DNA of 64,000 nucleotides from an uncultured Oscillospiraceae bacterium (GCA_910579725.1 CAJTUD010000008.1:1-64000), one strand, 5' to 3'. Counted from the stretch's first letter, positions 49,022 through 58,487 are shown. Numbers and translations: made by a program. The notes: generated from the letters alone by a model not told the origin.

Positions 49022-50821
49022 ATGGAACTAATCAAGAGAAAAGATGTCCCCACGGAGTTGACGTGGGACCTGACGGCACTGTATGACAACGAGGAGAAGT
49101 GGCGGGCGGATGCGGAAAAGGTTCGCCTGCTGGCGGAGGAGATCGAGCGGGACTACAAAGGCAGGCTGACCACAGCAGAGGCCATTCAGGCATGTCTGGA
49201 CAAATACCGAGCGTGGGAAGAGCTGGTGATCCTCACTGTGGAGTATTGCAGTCTGGCTGCCTCTGTAGACTACGGCGACGCCTCTCTCCAGGAGCGCAGC
49301 GACGCTTACAGCCGCCTGGAAGCTCAGATGGTCAGCCGCCTGAGCTTCATTGACAGCGAGATCATTGCTCAGGACGAGACCCTGCTGCGCCAAGCCGCCG
49401 CCCTGGGCGGTCCCAATCAGCCCTATCTGGAGGACCTGCTGCGGCAGAAACCCTATCAGCTCCAGCCGGAGACCGAGCGGGTACTGGCGGCCTTACGGCC
49501 CGCCGTCAGCGCACCCTATCAGATCTACAACATGGCCAAGCTGGCGGATATGAAATTTCCCGCCTTCCGCGCGGAGGGGGAGGAGCATCCTCTGGGCTAC
49601 TCCCTCTATGAAGACAAATATGAATACGATCCCCGCACCGAGGTCCGCCGGGAGGCGTACAAAGCGTTTTATGGAAAACTTCGGGAGTATGAGAATGTCA
49701 CCGCCGCCGCCTATCAGGCCGCCGTACAGGGGGAAAAAATCATCGCGGACCAGCGGGGCCACAAGTCCGTGTTTGACTATCTGCTCTTCTGGCAGAAGGT
49801 GGACCGGAGCCTGTACGACCGGCAGATCGACCTCATCATGGAGAAACTGGCTCCCCATATGCGGAAATACGCCAGACTTCTGCAAAAGATCCATGGTCTG
49901 GACAGGATGACCTACGCCGACCTGAAGCTGCCGGTGGACCCGGGCTATGTGCCGCCAGTGACCATCGAGGAGTCCCGGAAGTATATCGTCGAGGGCCTCT
50001 CCGTTATGGGGAAGGACTATCAGGAGATGATCCGCGCCGCCTACCGGGAGCGCTGGGTGGACTTCGCACAGAACCAGGGGAAATCTACCGGCGGCTTCTG
50101 CGCCAGCCCCTATGGGAACCACTCCTACATCCTGTTGACCTGGCAGGGGCAGATGAGCGACGTATTCACCCTGGCCCACGAGCTGGGCCATGCCGGGCAC
50201 TTCAAGCGGTGCAACGAAGCCCAGTCTGTATTCGGCACCAACGTCTCCACCTACTTCGTGGAGGCCCCCTCCACCATGAACGAGCTGCTGCTGGCCCACT
50301 ACCTGCTGAAAACCAACCCGGACAAGCGGTTCCGCCGGTGGGTCCTCAGCAATATGGTGAGCAACACCTACTACCATAATTTCGTCACCCATTTGCTGGA
50401 GGCGGCCTATCAGCGGGAGGTCTACAAGATCGTGGACACTGGCGGCGGGGTTCAGGCGGAGACCCTGAACCGGCTGATGCGGGAAACTCTGGAGAAGTTC
50501 TGGGGTGATGCCGTGGAGCTGACGGAGGGCGCGGAGCTGACCTGGATGCGCCAGCCGCACTACTACATGGGGCTGTACTCCTACACCTACAGCGCGGGGC
50601 TTACGATCGCCACTCAGGCGTGCAAGCGGATTGAAGCCGAAGGACAGCCTGCTGTGGAGGACTGGAAACAGGTTCTGGCCGCAGGCGGTACCAGAACGCC
50701 ATTAGAGCTGGCCCGGATGGCGGGGGTGGACATCTCCACCGATACGCCGCTGCTGGATACCATTGAAACCATCGGCGGATATATTGACGAGATTTGCCGG
50801 CTCACCGAGGAGATGGCGTAA
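49022..50821 (+). CDS. pepF: Oligoendopeptidase F (M3 metallopeptidase)
   Basis: The 599-residue cytoplasmic zinc peptidase cuts short peptides. The zinc motif is HELGH (386-390), with the helper Glu in VEAPSTMNELLLAHYLL. Other family segments are WDLTALYDNEEKW at the start, VKRDSFKSYF-like NYGNHSYILLTWQGQMSDVFTLAHELGH (here SPYGNHSYILL), and HYYMGLYSYTYSAGL near the end. The length and start are typical. It is a single-gene unit with its own promoter and terminator. Confidence 0.95.
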   Translation: MELIKRKDVPTELTWDLTALYDNEEKWRADAEKVRLLAEEIERDYKGRLTTAEAIQACLDKYRAWEELVILTVEYCSLAASVDYGDASLQERSDAYSRLEAQMVSRLSFIDSEIIAQDETLLRQAAALGGPNQPYLEDLLRQKPYQLQPETERVLAALRPAVSAPYQIYNMAKLADMKFPAFRAEGEEHPLGYSLYEDKYEYDPRTEVRREAYKAFYGKLREYENVTAAAYQAAVQGEKIIADQRGHKSVFDYLLFWQKVDRSLYDRQIDLIMEKLAPHMRKYARLLQKIHGLDRMTYADLKLPVDPGYVPPVTIEESRKYIVEGLSVMGKDYQEMIRAAYRERWVDFAQNQGKSTGGFCASPYGNHSYILLTWQGQMSDVFTLAHELGHAGHFKRCNEAQSVFGTNVSTYFVEAPSTMNELLLAHYLLKTNPDKRFRRWVLSNMVSNTYYHNFVTHLLEAAYQREVYKIVDTGGGVQAETLNRLMRETLEKFWGDAVELTEGAELTWMRQPHYYMGLYSYTYSAGLTIATQACKRIEAEGQPAVEDWKQVLAAGGTRTPLELARMAGVDISTDTPLLDTIETIGGYIDEICRLTEEMA

Positions 50822-50843
50822 AAAGCAGAAGCGCTCTGTAATA

Positions 50844-50899
50844 TGCCCCCTCTATGACAGACTGTGTTTTTCACGGTCTCTCACAGAGGGGGCAATTTT
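50844..50899 (+). terminator. Terminator of pepF
   Basis: TTGCCCCCTCT pairs with AGAGGGGGCAA around an internal hairpin region, then TTTTTATACC, about 25 bases after the stop. Confidence 0.8.
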
Positions 50900-51067
50900 T
50901 ATACCAGGGGCTCTGTCTGATCATTGACAATACGCCCAGCAGTAAGAAGTTTTTTGCAAGACAAGGCAAATTTTTGCAGGCATGCTGTCGTATGACAAGA
51001 AAATGTAATGCCGTATGGCGGGAAAAAGACTGGCCAGACGGCGTTACATGGTTATGAATACAGGTTC

Positions 51068-52171
51068 TTACTCTGTCAGCATCAGGTCTCCCTCTTTGAT
51101 CCACCCGATTCGCCGGAAGAACAATCCGAAGGCCCAGCACAAAACAGCCGGGAGAACAAAAGAAATCAAAATCAGCCCCAGCCAGTCCGTCATTCCCGGC
51201 GCAATGGCTGCCGCACCCTTGGCAACGGCTCTCTCACTGGGGGACAACCACCCGGTCCATACGCCAATCTGTCCCACCAGTCCGCAGGTGCCCATGCCGG
51301 AGGACACCGGCGGGCCGTTCATCTCCATTTCAAACAAGCAGGTGGCAATGGGCCCTGTAACGGCTGAGGTAAGAATAGCAGGCAGCCAGATTCGAGGGTT
51401 TTTCACAATGTTCCCCATTTGCAGCATGGAGGTACCCAGCCCCTGGCTCACTAGTCCGCTCCAGCTGTTTTCCCGGAAGGAGAGCACCGCGAAGCCCACC
51501 ATATTGGCGCAGCACCCCGCCACCGCCGCTCCTCCGGCCAGTCCCGTCAGTCCAAAGGCCGCGCAAATGGCTGCCGAAGAGATCGGCAGCGTCAGCGCCA
51601 TGCCCATCAAAACTGAGACGATGATTCCCATCAGAAAAGGCTGAAGCTCCGTCGCCCACATGATGACGCCGCCCACTGCTGTGGCGGCGGTACCAATAGC
51701 CGGGGCCCACCAGGCAGAGAGCCCAACGCCCACCAGGATTGTCACCAGGGGCGTCACTAGAATGTCCACTCTGGTTTCCTTGCTCACCGCCTTGCCGCAT
51801 TCGGCGGCGATAGCGGCGATGAACAGCACTGCCAGAGGTCCCCCCGCTCCGTCCTGATCAGGGATCAGACTGGTGGAGCCCAGAGCATTGGCGGCGCAGC
51901 CCACTGTGGCCAGGGAGAACAGCACCAGCGGCGGGGCCTGGAGGGCAAAGCCGATGGCAACCGCCATGGCCGCGCCGCTCATAGCGGAAGCATAGCCTCC
52001 CACATCCACCAGGAAGGGAATGCCCGCCTGTTCTCCCAGCGTCTTGACAATGGTGCCGATGAGCAGGGAGCAGAACAGCCCCTGCGCCATGGCCCCCATG
52101 GCGTCAATGCCGTACCGTTTGGCGGAGAGAACGATGTTTTTTCGTTTGAGAAACGCTGTTATCTTTTCCAT
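51068..52171 (-). CDS. PTS sugar transporter EIIC-type membrane protein (PTS_EIIC_2 family)
   Basis: The 367-residue protein has nine to ten hydrophobic segments and the PTS_EIIC_2 pattern: KRYGIDAMGAMAQGLFCSLLIGTIVKTLG, GGPLAVLFIAAIAAECGKAVSKETRVDILVTPLVTILVG, MGIIVSVLMGMALTLPISSAAI, EMNGPPVSSGMGTCGLVGQIG. This is a stand-alone EIIC-like family found without EIIA/EIIB; none is encoded nearby, so phosphotransfer coupling is doubtful and the substrate is unknown. It has its own promoter, with a 16-base palindrome just downstream of it. Confidence 0.88.
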   Translation of the reverse strand: MEKITAFLKRKNIVLSAKRYGIDAMGAMAQGLFCSLLIGTIVKTLGEQAGIPFLVDVGGYASAMSGAAMAVAIGFALQAPPLVLFSLATVGCAANALGSTSLIPDQDGAGGPLAVLFIAAIAAECGKAVSKETRVDILVTPLVTILVGVGLSAWWAPAIGTAATAVGGVIMWATELQPFLMGIIVSVLMGMALTLPISSAAICAAFGLTGLAGGAAVAGCCANMVGFAVLSFRENSWSGLVSQGLGTSMLQMGNIVKNPRIWLPAILTSAVTGPIATCLFEMEMNGPPVSSGMGTCGLVGQIGVWTGWLSPSERAVAKGAAAIAPGMTDWLGLILISFVLPAVLCWAFGLFFRRIGWIKEGDLMLTE

Positions 52172-52199
52172 TTTGATGTACCTGCTTTATCAGTCTGAT

Positions 52200-52215
52200 A
52201 TATGTCATGACATAT
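52200..52215. promoter_or_regulatory. Perfect 16-base palindrome (candidate operator)
   Basis: ATATGTCATGACATAT lies 10 bases downstream of the -10 box of the EIIC gene, a usual repressor position. Confidence 0.6.
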
Positions 52216-52224
52216 GCCTGTCTT

Positions 52225-52252
52225 ATTGTAGCCCATTCTCCAGATTTGTCAA
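52225..52252 (-). promoter_or_regulatory. Promoter of the EIIC gene
   Basis: TTGACA (52247-52252) and TACAAT (52225-52230) on the minus strand, spacer 16. It is back-to-back with the apbE promoter. Confidence 0.8.
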
Positions 52253-52260
52253 GCCCTTTC

Positions 52261-52289
52261 TTGCCATCCGTGAAAAAAGAGTGTATAAT
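52261..52289 (+). promoter_or_regulatory. Promoter of apbE
   Basis: TTGCCA (52261-52266) and TATAAT (52284-52289) with a 17-base spacer, 32 bases before the ATG. Confidence 0.8.
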
Positions 52290-52321
52290 GGAGCAAAAAT
52301 ATTACAGGAGGACTGCTGTTC

Positions 52322-53359
52322 ATGAAGCTGTCCCGTTTTTGGATTTGTTTGCTGGCACTGCTTCTGCTGGCCGGCTGCAAGCCCCACGCCCACGGAGAGC
52401 CCTGCGGCCCCGCCAGCCGGGAGCTGACCGCTATGGATACGTATATGGCCATGACCATCTATCACCAGCCTCGGGAAGAGGCTGAACAGAGCCTCCAGCA
52501 GGCCGTCGGTCTGATTGCGGAGCTGGATGAGCTGCTGTCTGTCACCGATACGGACAGCGAGCTCTACCGCGTTAACCACAGCGGCGGGGAAACGGTCTCT
52601 CTGTCGGAGGAAACCCAGGCCCTGCTGGCGGAAGCCCTGGCCTTGTGCAAGAGCACAGGGGGGGCGCTGGACGTGACCATTTACCCGGTGGTCCGGGCCT
52701 GGGGGTTCACCACAGGGGACTACCGGGTGCCGGAGCAGGAAGAGCTGCGGGCTCTGCTGGAAAAAGTGGACTACACCCAGGTCGCCCTGACAGAAGAAGG
52801 GGTGACTCTCCCGGAGGGAATGGAGCTGGATTTGGGGGCTGTGGCCAAGGGCTGGACCGGGGACCGGCTGATGGAGCTGTTCCGCTCCGCCGGAGTGACA
52901 TCCGCCATTGTGGAGTTGGGGGGCAACGTTCAGGCGCTGGGGACCAAACCCGACGGCTCTCCCTGGCGGGTCGCGGTGCAGGCTCCGGAGGGGGGATACG
53001 CGGGCGCACTGGAAATCGCAGACAAGGCAGTGATTACCTCCGGCGGCTATCAACGCTACTTTGTGCAGAACGGTGAGACTTATATCCACATTATGGACCC
53101 TGCCAGCGGACGCCCGGCGGAAACAGGCCTGCATTCTGTGACCGTTGTCACGGACCGGGGGATTATGGGGGACGCCCTGTCCACCGCGCTGTTTGTCATG
53201 GGCCGGGAGAAGGCGGTGGACTACTGGCGTTTTCGCCAGGATTTTGACGCAATATTTCTGAGTGAGAACGGCACCGCCGCCATCACCGAGGGTCTGGAGG
53301 ATTGTTTTTCTCTCTGCGGTGAATGGGAGGACCGCCCAATGGAGATCATACGAAAATAA
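52322..53359 (+). CDS. apbE: FAD:protein FMN transferase, lipoprotein (ApbE family)
   Basis: The 345-residue enzyme attaches FMN covalently to Thr/Ser of target proteins such as RNF and NQR subunits. It has a lipoprotein signal (LALLLLAGC, C19), so it works on the outer face. Family marks are AMDTYMAMTIY, GALDVTIYPVVRAWGF, LDLGAVAKGWTGDRLMELF, ITSGGYQRYF and HIMDPASGRPA, with the Mg-binding Asp in MGDALSTALFVMG. No flavinylation target is encoded in the window. Confidence 0.94.
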   Translation: MKLSRFWICLLALLLLAGCKPHAHGEPCGPASRELTAMDTYMAMTIYHQPREEAEQSLQQAVGLIAELDELLSVTDTDSELYRVNHSGGETVSLSEETQALLAEALALCKSTGGALDVTIYPVVRAWGFTTGDYRVPEQEELRALLEKVDYTQVALTEEGVTLPEGMELDLGAVAKGWTGDRLMELFRSAGVTSAIVELGGNVQALGTKPDGSPWRVAVQAPEGGYAGALEIADKAVITSGGYQRYFVQNGETYIHIMDPASGRPAETGLHSVTVVTDRGIMGDALSTALFVMGREKAVDYWRFRQDFDAIFLSENGTAAITEGLEDCFSLCGEWEDRPMEIIRK

Positions 53360-53402
53360 ACACAGCCCACGGGAAAATTTCTCCCGGTGAGCTGTGTTTA
53401 TT
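53355..53402. terminator. Bidirectional terminator between apbE and recQ
   Basis: AAACACAGC (53358-53366) pairs with GCTGTGTTT (53391-53399), with an inner stem and AT flanks on both sides; it serves two converging genes. Confidence 0.85.
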
Positions 53403-55206
53403 TCTTTTGCCAGTATCCGGCGATCACTGCCAGGAACTCCGCGCCATACCGCTGGGCTTTCACCTGGCCCACACCGGAGACCTCCAGAAATTCCTCCATT
53501 GTCTTGGGCGCCTTGGCAGCCATGTCCGTCAGGGCGGCATTGGAGAAGATGATGTAGGGCGGTACGTCCTCCCTCCGGGCCAGCCGGGTCCGTTCCGCCT
53601 TCAAAACCGCCAGCAGTCCCTCGTCTGCCGGCAGAGAGGCCGCCAGCTTCTGCCGGGCTGCCGGAGCAGGCTCCTGCTCCACCCGGGTAACCATGGCGAC
53701 CCGTTCTCCATGAAACAGCACCGCACCCGCCTGACCGCCGGGCCGGAGGGTGGCGTGCTCAGGATCGGTATAGACGTATCCCTGGGCCTCCAGACAGTCC
53801 AGATAAGCCCTTACCCGCTCCTGGGGCACCTCTCTCATCAGGCCGTAGGTAGACAGTTGATCCAACCCCAGTTCTTTGATCCGCCGGCTGCCGCCGCCCC
53901 GCAGAATCTGGACAATAAGAGCCGCGCCCACATAGTAACCAAGTCTGTCCCGGACCCTCTTGATACAGGAGAGGATCATCTGAGCGGGAACTGTGATGTC
54001 CGATTCGGTGTAAACGCCCCGGCAGCTGCCGCAGTTTTCGCAGCGCTCCGGGTGGGACTGGCCGAAGTAGTCCAGAATACGGCCCCGAAGACACCCGCCG
54101 CCCTTGCAATAATCCACCATTGTCCGCAGCCGGCCCATTTCCAGGGAGTCCGGCTGACCTTCCTGTCCTCGGGAGAGAAGCGCTCTGGCTGTGGCCACAT
54201 CGCCGTCGCTGTAGAGAAGGATACAGTCCGCCGCCTCGCCGTCCCGCCCGGCACGACCCGCCTCCTGATAATAGGACTCCAGATTCTTGGGCATATTGTA
54301 GTGGATGACAAAGCTGACGTTGGACTTGTCAATACCCATGCCAAAGGCATTGGTAGCCACCATGATCTGACGGCGGTCAAACTGAAAGCCGTCCTGATTG
54401 CTCCGCCGCTCCTCTTCGCTCAATCCCGCGTGATACCTGGTGACGGAAAAGCCATGGACCTCCAGCTCCTGGCAGACCCGCTCCACGGCGGAGCGGGTGG
54501 CGCAGTAAATCACGCCGCTTTTTCCCCGCCGCTGGTCCAGCAGTGCCAGAAGCGCCGGAAGTTTTTTCCGGCCAGGACGCTGTACGTCAAAAAACAGGTT
54601 AGGCCGGTCAAAGCCTGTTACCACCCGCTCCGGGTTCTCCAGACCCAGCCGTACGGCGATATCCCCCTGCACCCGGGCAGTCGCCGTGGCTGTAAAGGCC
54701 GCCAGCACCGGCCGTCTGGGCAGAGAGGCCACGAACGCCGCAATACGCAGATAGCTGGGCCGGAAGTCCTGTCCCCACTGAGAGATGCAGTGCGCCTCAT
54801 CCACCGCCACCAGAGGAATGTCCAGCGATCCCATAAGCTCCTGGAATCTCTGGTTTTCCAGCCGCTCCGGCGCCACATACAGCAGACGGCATCCGCCTCG
54901 CCGCAGCACACTCCACACCCGCCGGGACTCCTCCAGGTCCTGGGAGCTGTTAAGAAAGGCGGCAGAGATCCCTGCCGCTTCCAGCGCCGCCACCTGGTCC
55001 TTCATCAGAGAGATCAGCGGTGAGATCACCAGCGTCACGCCCGGCAGCAGCAGGGCCGGAACCTGATAGCACAGGGACTTGCCGCCGCCGGTAGGCATGA
55101 TGCCCAGAACATCCCGGCCCGACAGAGCCGCGTCCACCAGTGACTCCTGGCCGGGGCGGAAGGCGTCGTGGCCAAAGTATTGCTTGAGTACGGAGTACTT
55201 GTCCAC
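53398..55206 (-). CDS. recQ: ATP-dependent DNA helicase RecQ
   Basis: This 602-residue superfamily-2 helicase unwinds DNA 3'-5' in repair. Motifs: Q-motif region FRPGQESLVDAALSGRDVL, Walker A MPTGGGKSLCYQ (38-49), DEAHCISQWGQDFRPSYLRI, FTATATARVQGDI, ATNAFGMGIDKSNVSFVIH, and QEAGRAGRDG. A Zn-binding RQC region (GGGCLRGRILDYFGQSHPERCENCGSCRG) and a C-terminal HRDC-like domain follow. The length is typical. Confidence 0.96.
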   Translation of the reverse strand: MDKYSVLKQYFGHDAFRPGQESLVDAALSGRDVLGIMPTGGGKSLCYQVPALLLPGVTLVISPLISLMKDQVAALEAAGISAAFLNSSQDLEESRRVWSVLRRGGCRLLYVAPERLENQRFQELMGSLDIPLVAVDEAHCISQWGQDFRPSYLRIAAFVASLPRRPVLAAFTATATARVQGDIAVRLGLENPERVVTGFDRPNLFFDVQRPGRKKLPALLALLDQRRGKSGVIYCATRSAVERVCQELEVHGFSVTRYHAGLSEEERRSNQDGFQFDRRQIMVATNAFGMGIDKSNVSFVIHYNMPKNLESYYQEAGRAGRDGEAADCILLYSDGDVATARALLSRGQEGQPDSLEMGRLRTMVDYCKGGGCLRGRILDYFGQSHPERCENCGSCRGVYTESDITVPAQMILSCIKRVRDRLGYYVGAALIVQILRGGGSRRIKELGLDQLSTYGLMREVPQERVRAYLDCLEAQGYVYTDPEHATLRPGGQAGAVLFHGERVAMVTRVEQEPAPAARQKLAASLPADEGLLAVLKAERTRLARREDVPPYIIFSNAALTDMAAKAPKTMEEFLEVSGVGQVKAQRYGAEFLAVIAGYWQKK

Positions 55207-55229
55207 AGGCTCCCTCCTCTTGGCACGCC

Positions 55230-55262
55230 AAAGGCGCTACCCCGGGGGATAGCGCCTTTAAA
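55230..55262. terminator. Hairpin between the membrane-protein gene and recQ
   Basis: A 10-bp stem AAAGGCGCTA / TAGCGCCTTT with a 10-base loop lies just past the stop of the membrane-protein gene (minus strand) and before recQ. Confidence 0.6.
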
Positions 55263-55273
55263 GGTCAAAAATG

Positions 55274-56053
55274 TTACATCAGCTTGGTCGTATAGAACAC
55301 CAGCTCCGCAAACAGTAGCACAGCTAATGCCCACAAAAGATAATAGGCAGTAACGCTTACAGCAGCCGCCAGAAGCAGCGCAGCTGCCGCGATGCCCAGA
55401 ACTCCGTACAGAACCCGGTAATCGCACTCAGAGGAGAACACCTGAACGCCAAGAAGCTTGCCCCCGTCTTTCTGCACCCTGAAAACCAGGAACAACACCG
55501 CAACAACCACCGCCGCAGCGGCAATGCAGCCAATCATCACTGGCAGACGCCAGATCGAGGAATTTGCCGACGCACTGCGCAGCCAGACACTGAACATTGC
55601 TCCGCTGAGCATCACCGTACTCAAGGCGCACTCATGCTGATAGAGCAGATATACCAGCGCCAGCACCACCACAATGGGCACCAGAATACACATGGCGATG
55701 ACGCCGGTGCCGTTGCTGAAGAAATGTGTGACAACCCAGCTGGATACCAGGAAAAATGCTCCTGCTCCTGCTGCCCAGGACATGATGGTACGCATTTTCC
55801 GATCCTGCCGCTTGAGGAAACCGGCCACAGCTCCGATTACCAGCGCCGCCAGCCCCACCCACGTGGCCGCCACCAGCACATTGTGCCAGGCCAGCATGGA
55901 CCGGGGCGTCCCGAAAGCGTAACCGCGATAGACCAGGAACAGCCAGCACTCGGCAGCCAAACCCAGCAGGAATACATAGTATACACGGCTCAGAGTGCTG
56001 TTTTCCTGCTTCTCCCTGTCCGCGTGCTTTTGACTGATTGGTTTTTTAGACAT
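55274..56053 (-). CDS. Membrane protein of unknown function
   Basis: The 259-residue protein has a polar N-terminus (MSKKPISQKHADREKQENSTLSR) and about seven hydrophobic segments (VYYVFLLGLAAECWLFLVYRGYAFG, VLVAATWVGLAALVIGAVAGFL, GVIAMCILVPIVVVLALVYLLYQ, LLWALAVLLFAELVFY). No catalytic motif or known family is recognised; proteins of this shape occur near recQ and mreB in Oscillospiraceae. Upstream (56207-56239) two alternative hairpins share one arm (CTGCCCG with two CGGGCAG copies). Confidence 0.7.
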   Translation of the reverse strand: MSKKPISQKHADREKQENSTLSRVYYVFLLGLAAECWLFLVYRGYAFGTPRSMLAWHNVLVAATWVGLAALVIGAVAGFLKRQDRKMRTIMSWAAGAGAFFLVSSWVVTHFFSNGTGVIAMCILVPIVVVLALVYLLYQHECALSTVMLSGAMFSVWLRSASANSSIWRLPVMIGCIAAAAVVVAVLFLVFRVQKDGGKLLGVQVFSSECDYRVLYGVLGIAAAALLLAAAVSVTAYYLLWALAVLLFAELVFYTTKLM

Positions 56054-56331
56054 ATATTGAAACCTCCAACGGATAATCGCGCGGGGAAATCCCGCCAGAC
56101 GGCAGGACGCTGGAATATCTTACCAGATTCCAGCCGGTTTTGCAAGAGAAAAACAAATTTTTGTAAAACAGGCCGGAGGGCGGAAGAATTTTGCTCAATT
56201 AATTTACCTGCCCGCTCAAACCGGGCAGTGCCGGGCAGGTGCGGCTGTGACGGCTGGTTTTCGTACAAACCCTTGATAAAGCGCACATAACGCCGCCATA
56301 CGGAAGCCTGAAGATTGCAGCGGCCGGAAAA

Positions 56332-57360
56332 TCAGTTCACCTGACGGCGGCGGGAGAGATTGATGGTACCCTCCTGCATGTCGGTGATCATGTCCAGACT
56401 CCGGCCGGTGCCTTCGGCCACACAGGCGATGGCATTCTCCGCCACGGAGGTGGCAATGCCTGTGCGGGAAGTGATGAGCTTGTCAAAGCCGTACACCAGA
56501 CTGCCGCCGCCGGTCATCATGATACCATTGGTGGATACATCCGCCACCAGCTCCGGCGGCGTGCGCTCCAGAACGGCGTGGATGCTCTCCAGAATCCGCT
56601 CGGTGGGCTCCTCGAAAGCTTCCATCATCTCGGCGGAGGACACGGTGATGGTTTTGGGCAGGCCGGTGAGCAGGCAACGGCCCTTCACGTCCATGAAGGC
56701 GTCCTCCTCCCGGGGGTAGACGCAGCCAATGGCGATTTTCATTTTCTCCGCCGTACTGTCGCCCACCAGGATATTGTGTTTGCGGCGCATATATTTCACC
56801 ACGGCCTCGTTGAACTGGTCCCCGGCCACCTTGATGGAGGCGGACTCCACCACGCCTCCCAGGGAGATGACGGCGATGTCGGCGGTGCCGCCGCCGATAT
56901 CTACAACCATATGGCCGTCCGGCTTCATGATGTCAATGCCCGCGCCGATGGCAGCGGCAATGGGCTCTTCAATCAGGTACACCCTCCGGCAGCCCGACTG
57001 TATGCCCGCATCCACCACGGCGCGCTCCTCCACCTCGGTGATGCCGGAGGGGACGCAGATGATGACCCGGGGCTTGAAAACCATAAAACCCGCTACCTTG
57101 CGGATGAACTCCTTGAGCATCCGCTCAGTCATGTCATAATCAGAGATCACGCCCTCCCGCAGAGGGCGGATGGCAACTATGTTGCCGGGAGTGCGGCCCA
57201 GCATCTGACGGGCTTCCTCGCCCACCTTCAGCAGCTTGCCCGTATTCTTGTCCATAGCCACCACGGAGGGCTCGTTGAGAACGATGCCTTTATTTTTCAC
57301 ATATACCAATACGGAAGCAGTACCCAGGTCAATCCCGATATCTTTCGCGATAGCGCACAT
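56332..57360 (-). CDS. mreB: Rod shape-determining protein MreB/Mbl
   Basis: The 342-residue actin-like ATPase forms membrane-attached filaments guiding side-wall synthesis. Phosphate loops are DIGIDLGTASVLVYVKNKGIVLNEPSVVA and MVVDIGGGTADIAVISLGG; GSSIRYTL-like hinge LIEEPIAAAIGAGIDI and the adenosine motif GIMMTGGGSLVYGFDKLI are present. No mreC or mreD follows, so this is a stand-alone mreB/mbl-type gene. It has a GAGGTGG ribosome site and a clear promoter. Confidence 0.95.
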   Translation of the reverse strand: MCAIAKDIGIDLGTASVLVYVKNKGIVLNEPSVVAMDKNTGKLLKVGEEARQMLGRTPGNIVAIRPLREGVISDYDMTERMLKEFIRKVAGFMVFKPRVIICVPSGITEVEERAVVDAGIQSGCRRVYLIEEPIAAAIGAGIDIMKPDGHMVVDIGGGTADIAVISLGGVVESASIKVAGDQFNEAVVKYMRRKHNILVGDSTAEKMKIAIGCVYPREEDAFMDVKGRCLLTGLPKTITVSSAEMMEAFEEPTERILESIHAVLERTPPELVADVSTNGIMMTGGGSLVYGFDKLITSRTGIATSVAENAIACVAEGTGRSLDMITDMQEGTINLSRRRQVN

Positions 57361-57426
57361 ACTTTTCCACCTCGTCAGTTGTCCATTCTATTTTGAGCAA
57401 TTTATTTGCTGATACTCTAAAAATTC

Positions 57427-57455
57427 ATTATACTAAGCCCGTCCAAATTTTGCAA
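57427..57455 (-). promoter_or_regulatory. Promoter of mreB
   Basis: TTGCAA (57450-57455) and TATAAT (57427-57432) on the minus strand with a 17-base spacer. Confidence 0.8.
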
Positions 57456-57492
57456 GCGATTGGCAGGACTTTCTTTCTTAAAATTTGCCAAA

Positions 57493-58191
57493 TTATCCCA
57501 AGGATTTCCCGGATTCCTTCTGATGGCCTCCTGCCAGAGCCGCGCATACTACGCTGGACGCTCCCGCCGCCAGCAATGCGTCCGCCGCCGCGGACATGGT
57601 GCTGCCGGTAGTACACACGTCGTCAATAAGCAGAAACCGGCGGCCCCGCACCCGATCCGGACGGGGAACGGCGTAGGCGTTCCTTATGTTCCGCATCCGG
57701 TCCGACGGGTCGTTCAGCGAGGACTGGGCCCGGGTATGGCGGATCTTCTTCAGAACCGGTTCCGCCCGGAGGCCCCAGAGGCGGGAGGTTTCCTCCGCCA
57801 GAAGGCGGGCCTGGTCGAAGCCCCGCTCAAAATTCCGGCGGAGGCTGACGGGGACGAACGTCACCGCGTCGAACTCCCCGCCCAGCCGCTCTGCCGCCGT
57901 CTGGGCGAGATAGCGGGCAAAAACTCTGGCCCGCCAGGACTTCCCTCCAAATTTCAGCGCTCTGATCCCTTCCCGTACCGGGCCGTCATAGTAAAGCGCC
58001 AGGGCGCAGCGGAAGCCGGTCTCTCCGATGAGCTGGAGGGAATCCTCCTCCCTCCGGAAAGGAAGGATTCCTTCGCAGTCTGGACAAACGTCTCCGCGCT
58101 CTACCAGACTGCCGCAGAACGCGCATCTGGGCGGAAAGAGGAGGTCCGCAACGGCGGACGCAAGCTTTCTGTTCACTCCGCCGCCCTTCAT
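57493..58191 (-). CDS. ComF family phosphoribosyltransferase-like protein
   Basis: The 232-residue protein has an N-terminal zinc ribbon (CAFCGSL, CPDCEGILPF; C23, C26, C36, C39) and a PRTase domain with FVPVSLRRNFERGFDQARLLAEE and the PRPP motif RRFLLIDDVCTTGSTMSAAADAL. ComF proteins assist uptake of transforming DNA at the inner membrane, though gut Clostridia often lack the full machinery. Its start overlaps the stop of the XRE gene by 4 bases. Confidence 0.9.
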   Translation of the reverse strand: MKGGGVNRKLASAVADLLFPPRCAFCGSLVERGDVCPDCEGILPFRREEDSLQLIGETGFRCALALYYDGPVREGIRALKFGGKSWRARVFARYLAQTAAERLGGEFDAVTFVPVSLRRNFERGFDQARLLAEETSRLWGLRAEPVLKKIRHTRAQSSLNDPSDRMRNIRNAYAVPRPDRVRGRRFLLIDDVCTTGSTMSAAADALLAAGASSVVCAALAGGHQKESGKSLG

Positions 58192-58412
58192 TTCCGGTCC
58201 TTCCGGGGGTAGGGGCGTGGATCGTCAGTAAGCTCCGCCAAATAGTCCATACTGGTATCCAGCGCCAGAGCAATGCGGCGCAGCTGCTCATAGGTGTAAT
58301 AGCGCTTGCCCGTCTCCAGCTTGGAATAATCACTTTGATCTATTCCCGTCAGTATCTGCATTTTGATTTGCGTATAGCCCCGCTCTTTGCGGAGCGTCCG
58401 TAATCTGGTCAT
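58188..58412 (-). CDS. Small XRE family transcriptional regulator
   Basis: The 74-residue protein is essentially a single helix-turn-helix domain: MTRLRTLRKERGYTQIKMQILTGIDQSDYSKLETGKRYYTYEQLRRIALALDTSMDYLAELTDD. It is the first gene of a two-gene unit with comF. Direct repeats TTGACCTA upstream (58439-58471) could be its own binding sites. Confidence 0.9.
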   Translation of the reverse strand: MTRLRTLRKERGYTQIKMQILTGIDQSDYSKLETGKRYYTYEQLRRIALALDTSMDYLAELTDDPRPYPRKDRK

Positions 58413-58438
58413 ACCATCACCAGTTACAGTATGGCGGT

Positions 58439-58471
58439 TTGACCTATCTTTTATAGGGAGATATTGACCTA
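58439..58471. promoter_or_regulatory. Direct repeats upstream of the XRE-comF unit
   Basis: TTGACCTA occurs at 58439-58446 and 58464-58471, 25 bases apart start to start, flanking a TATAAA-like box on the minus strand. They are candidate operators for the small XRE protein. Confidence 0.45.
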
Positions 58472-58487
58472 AAATTTCCCATATGGA

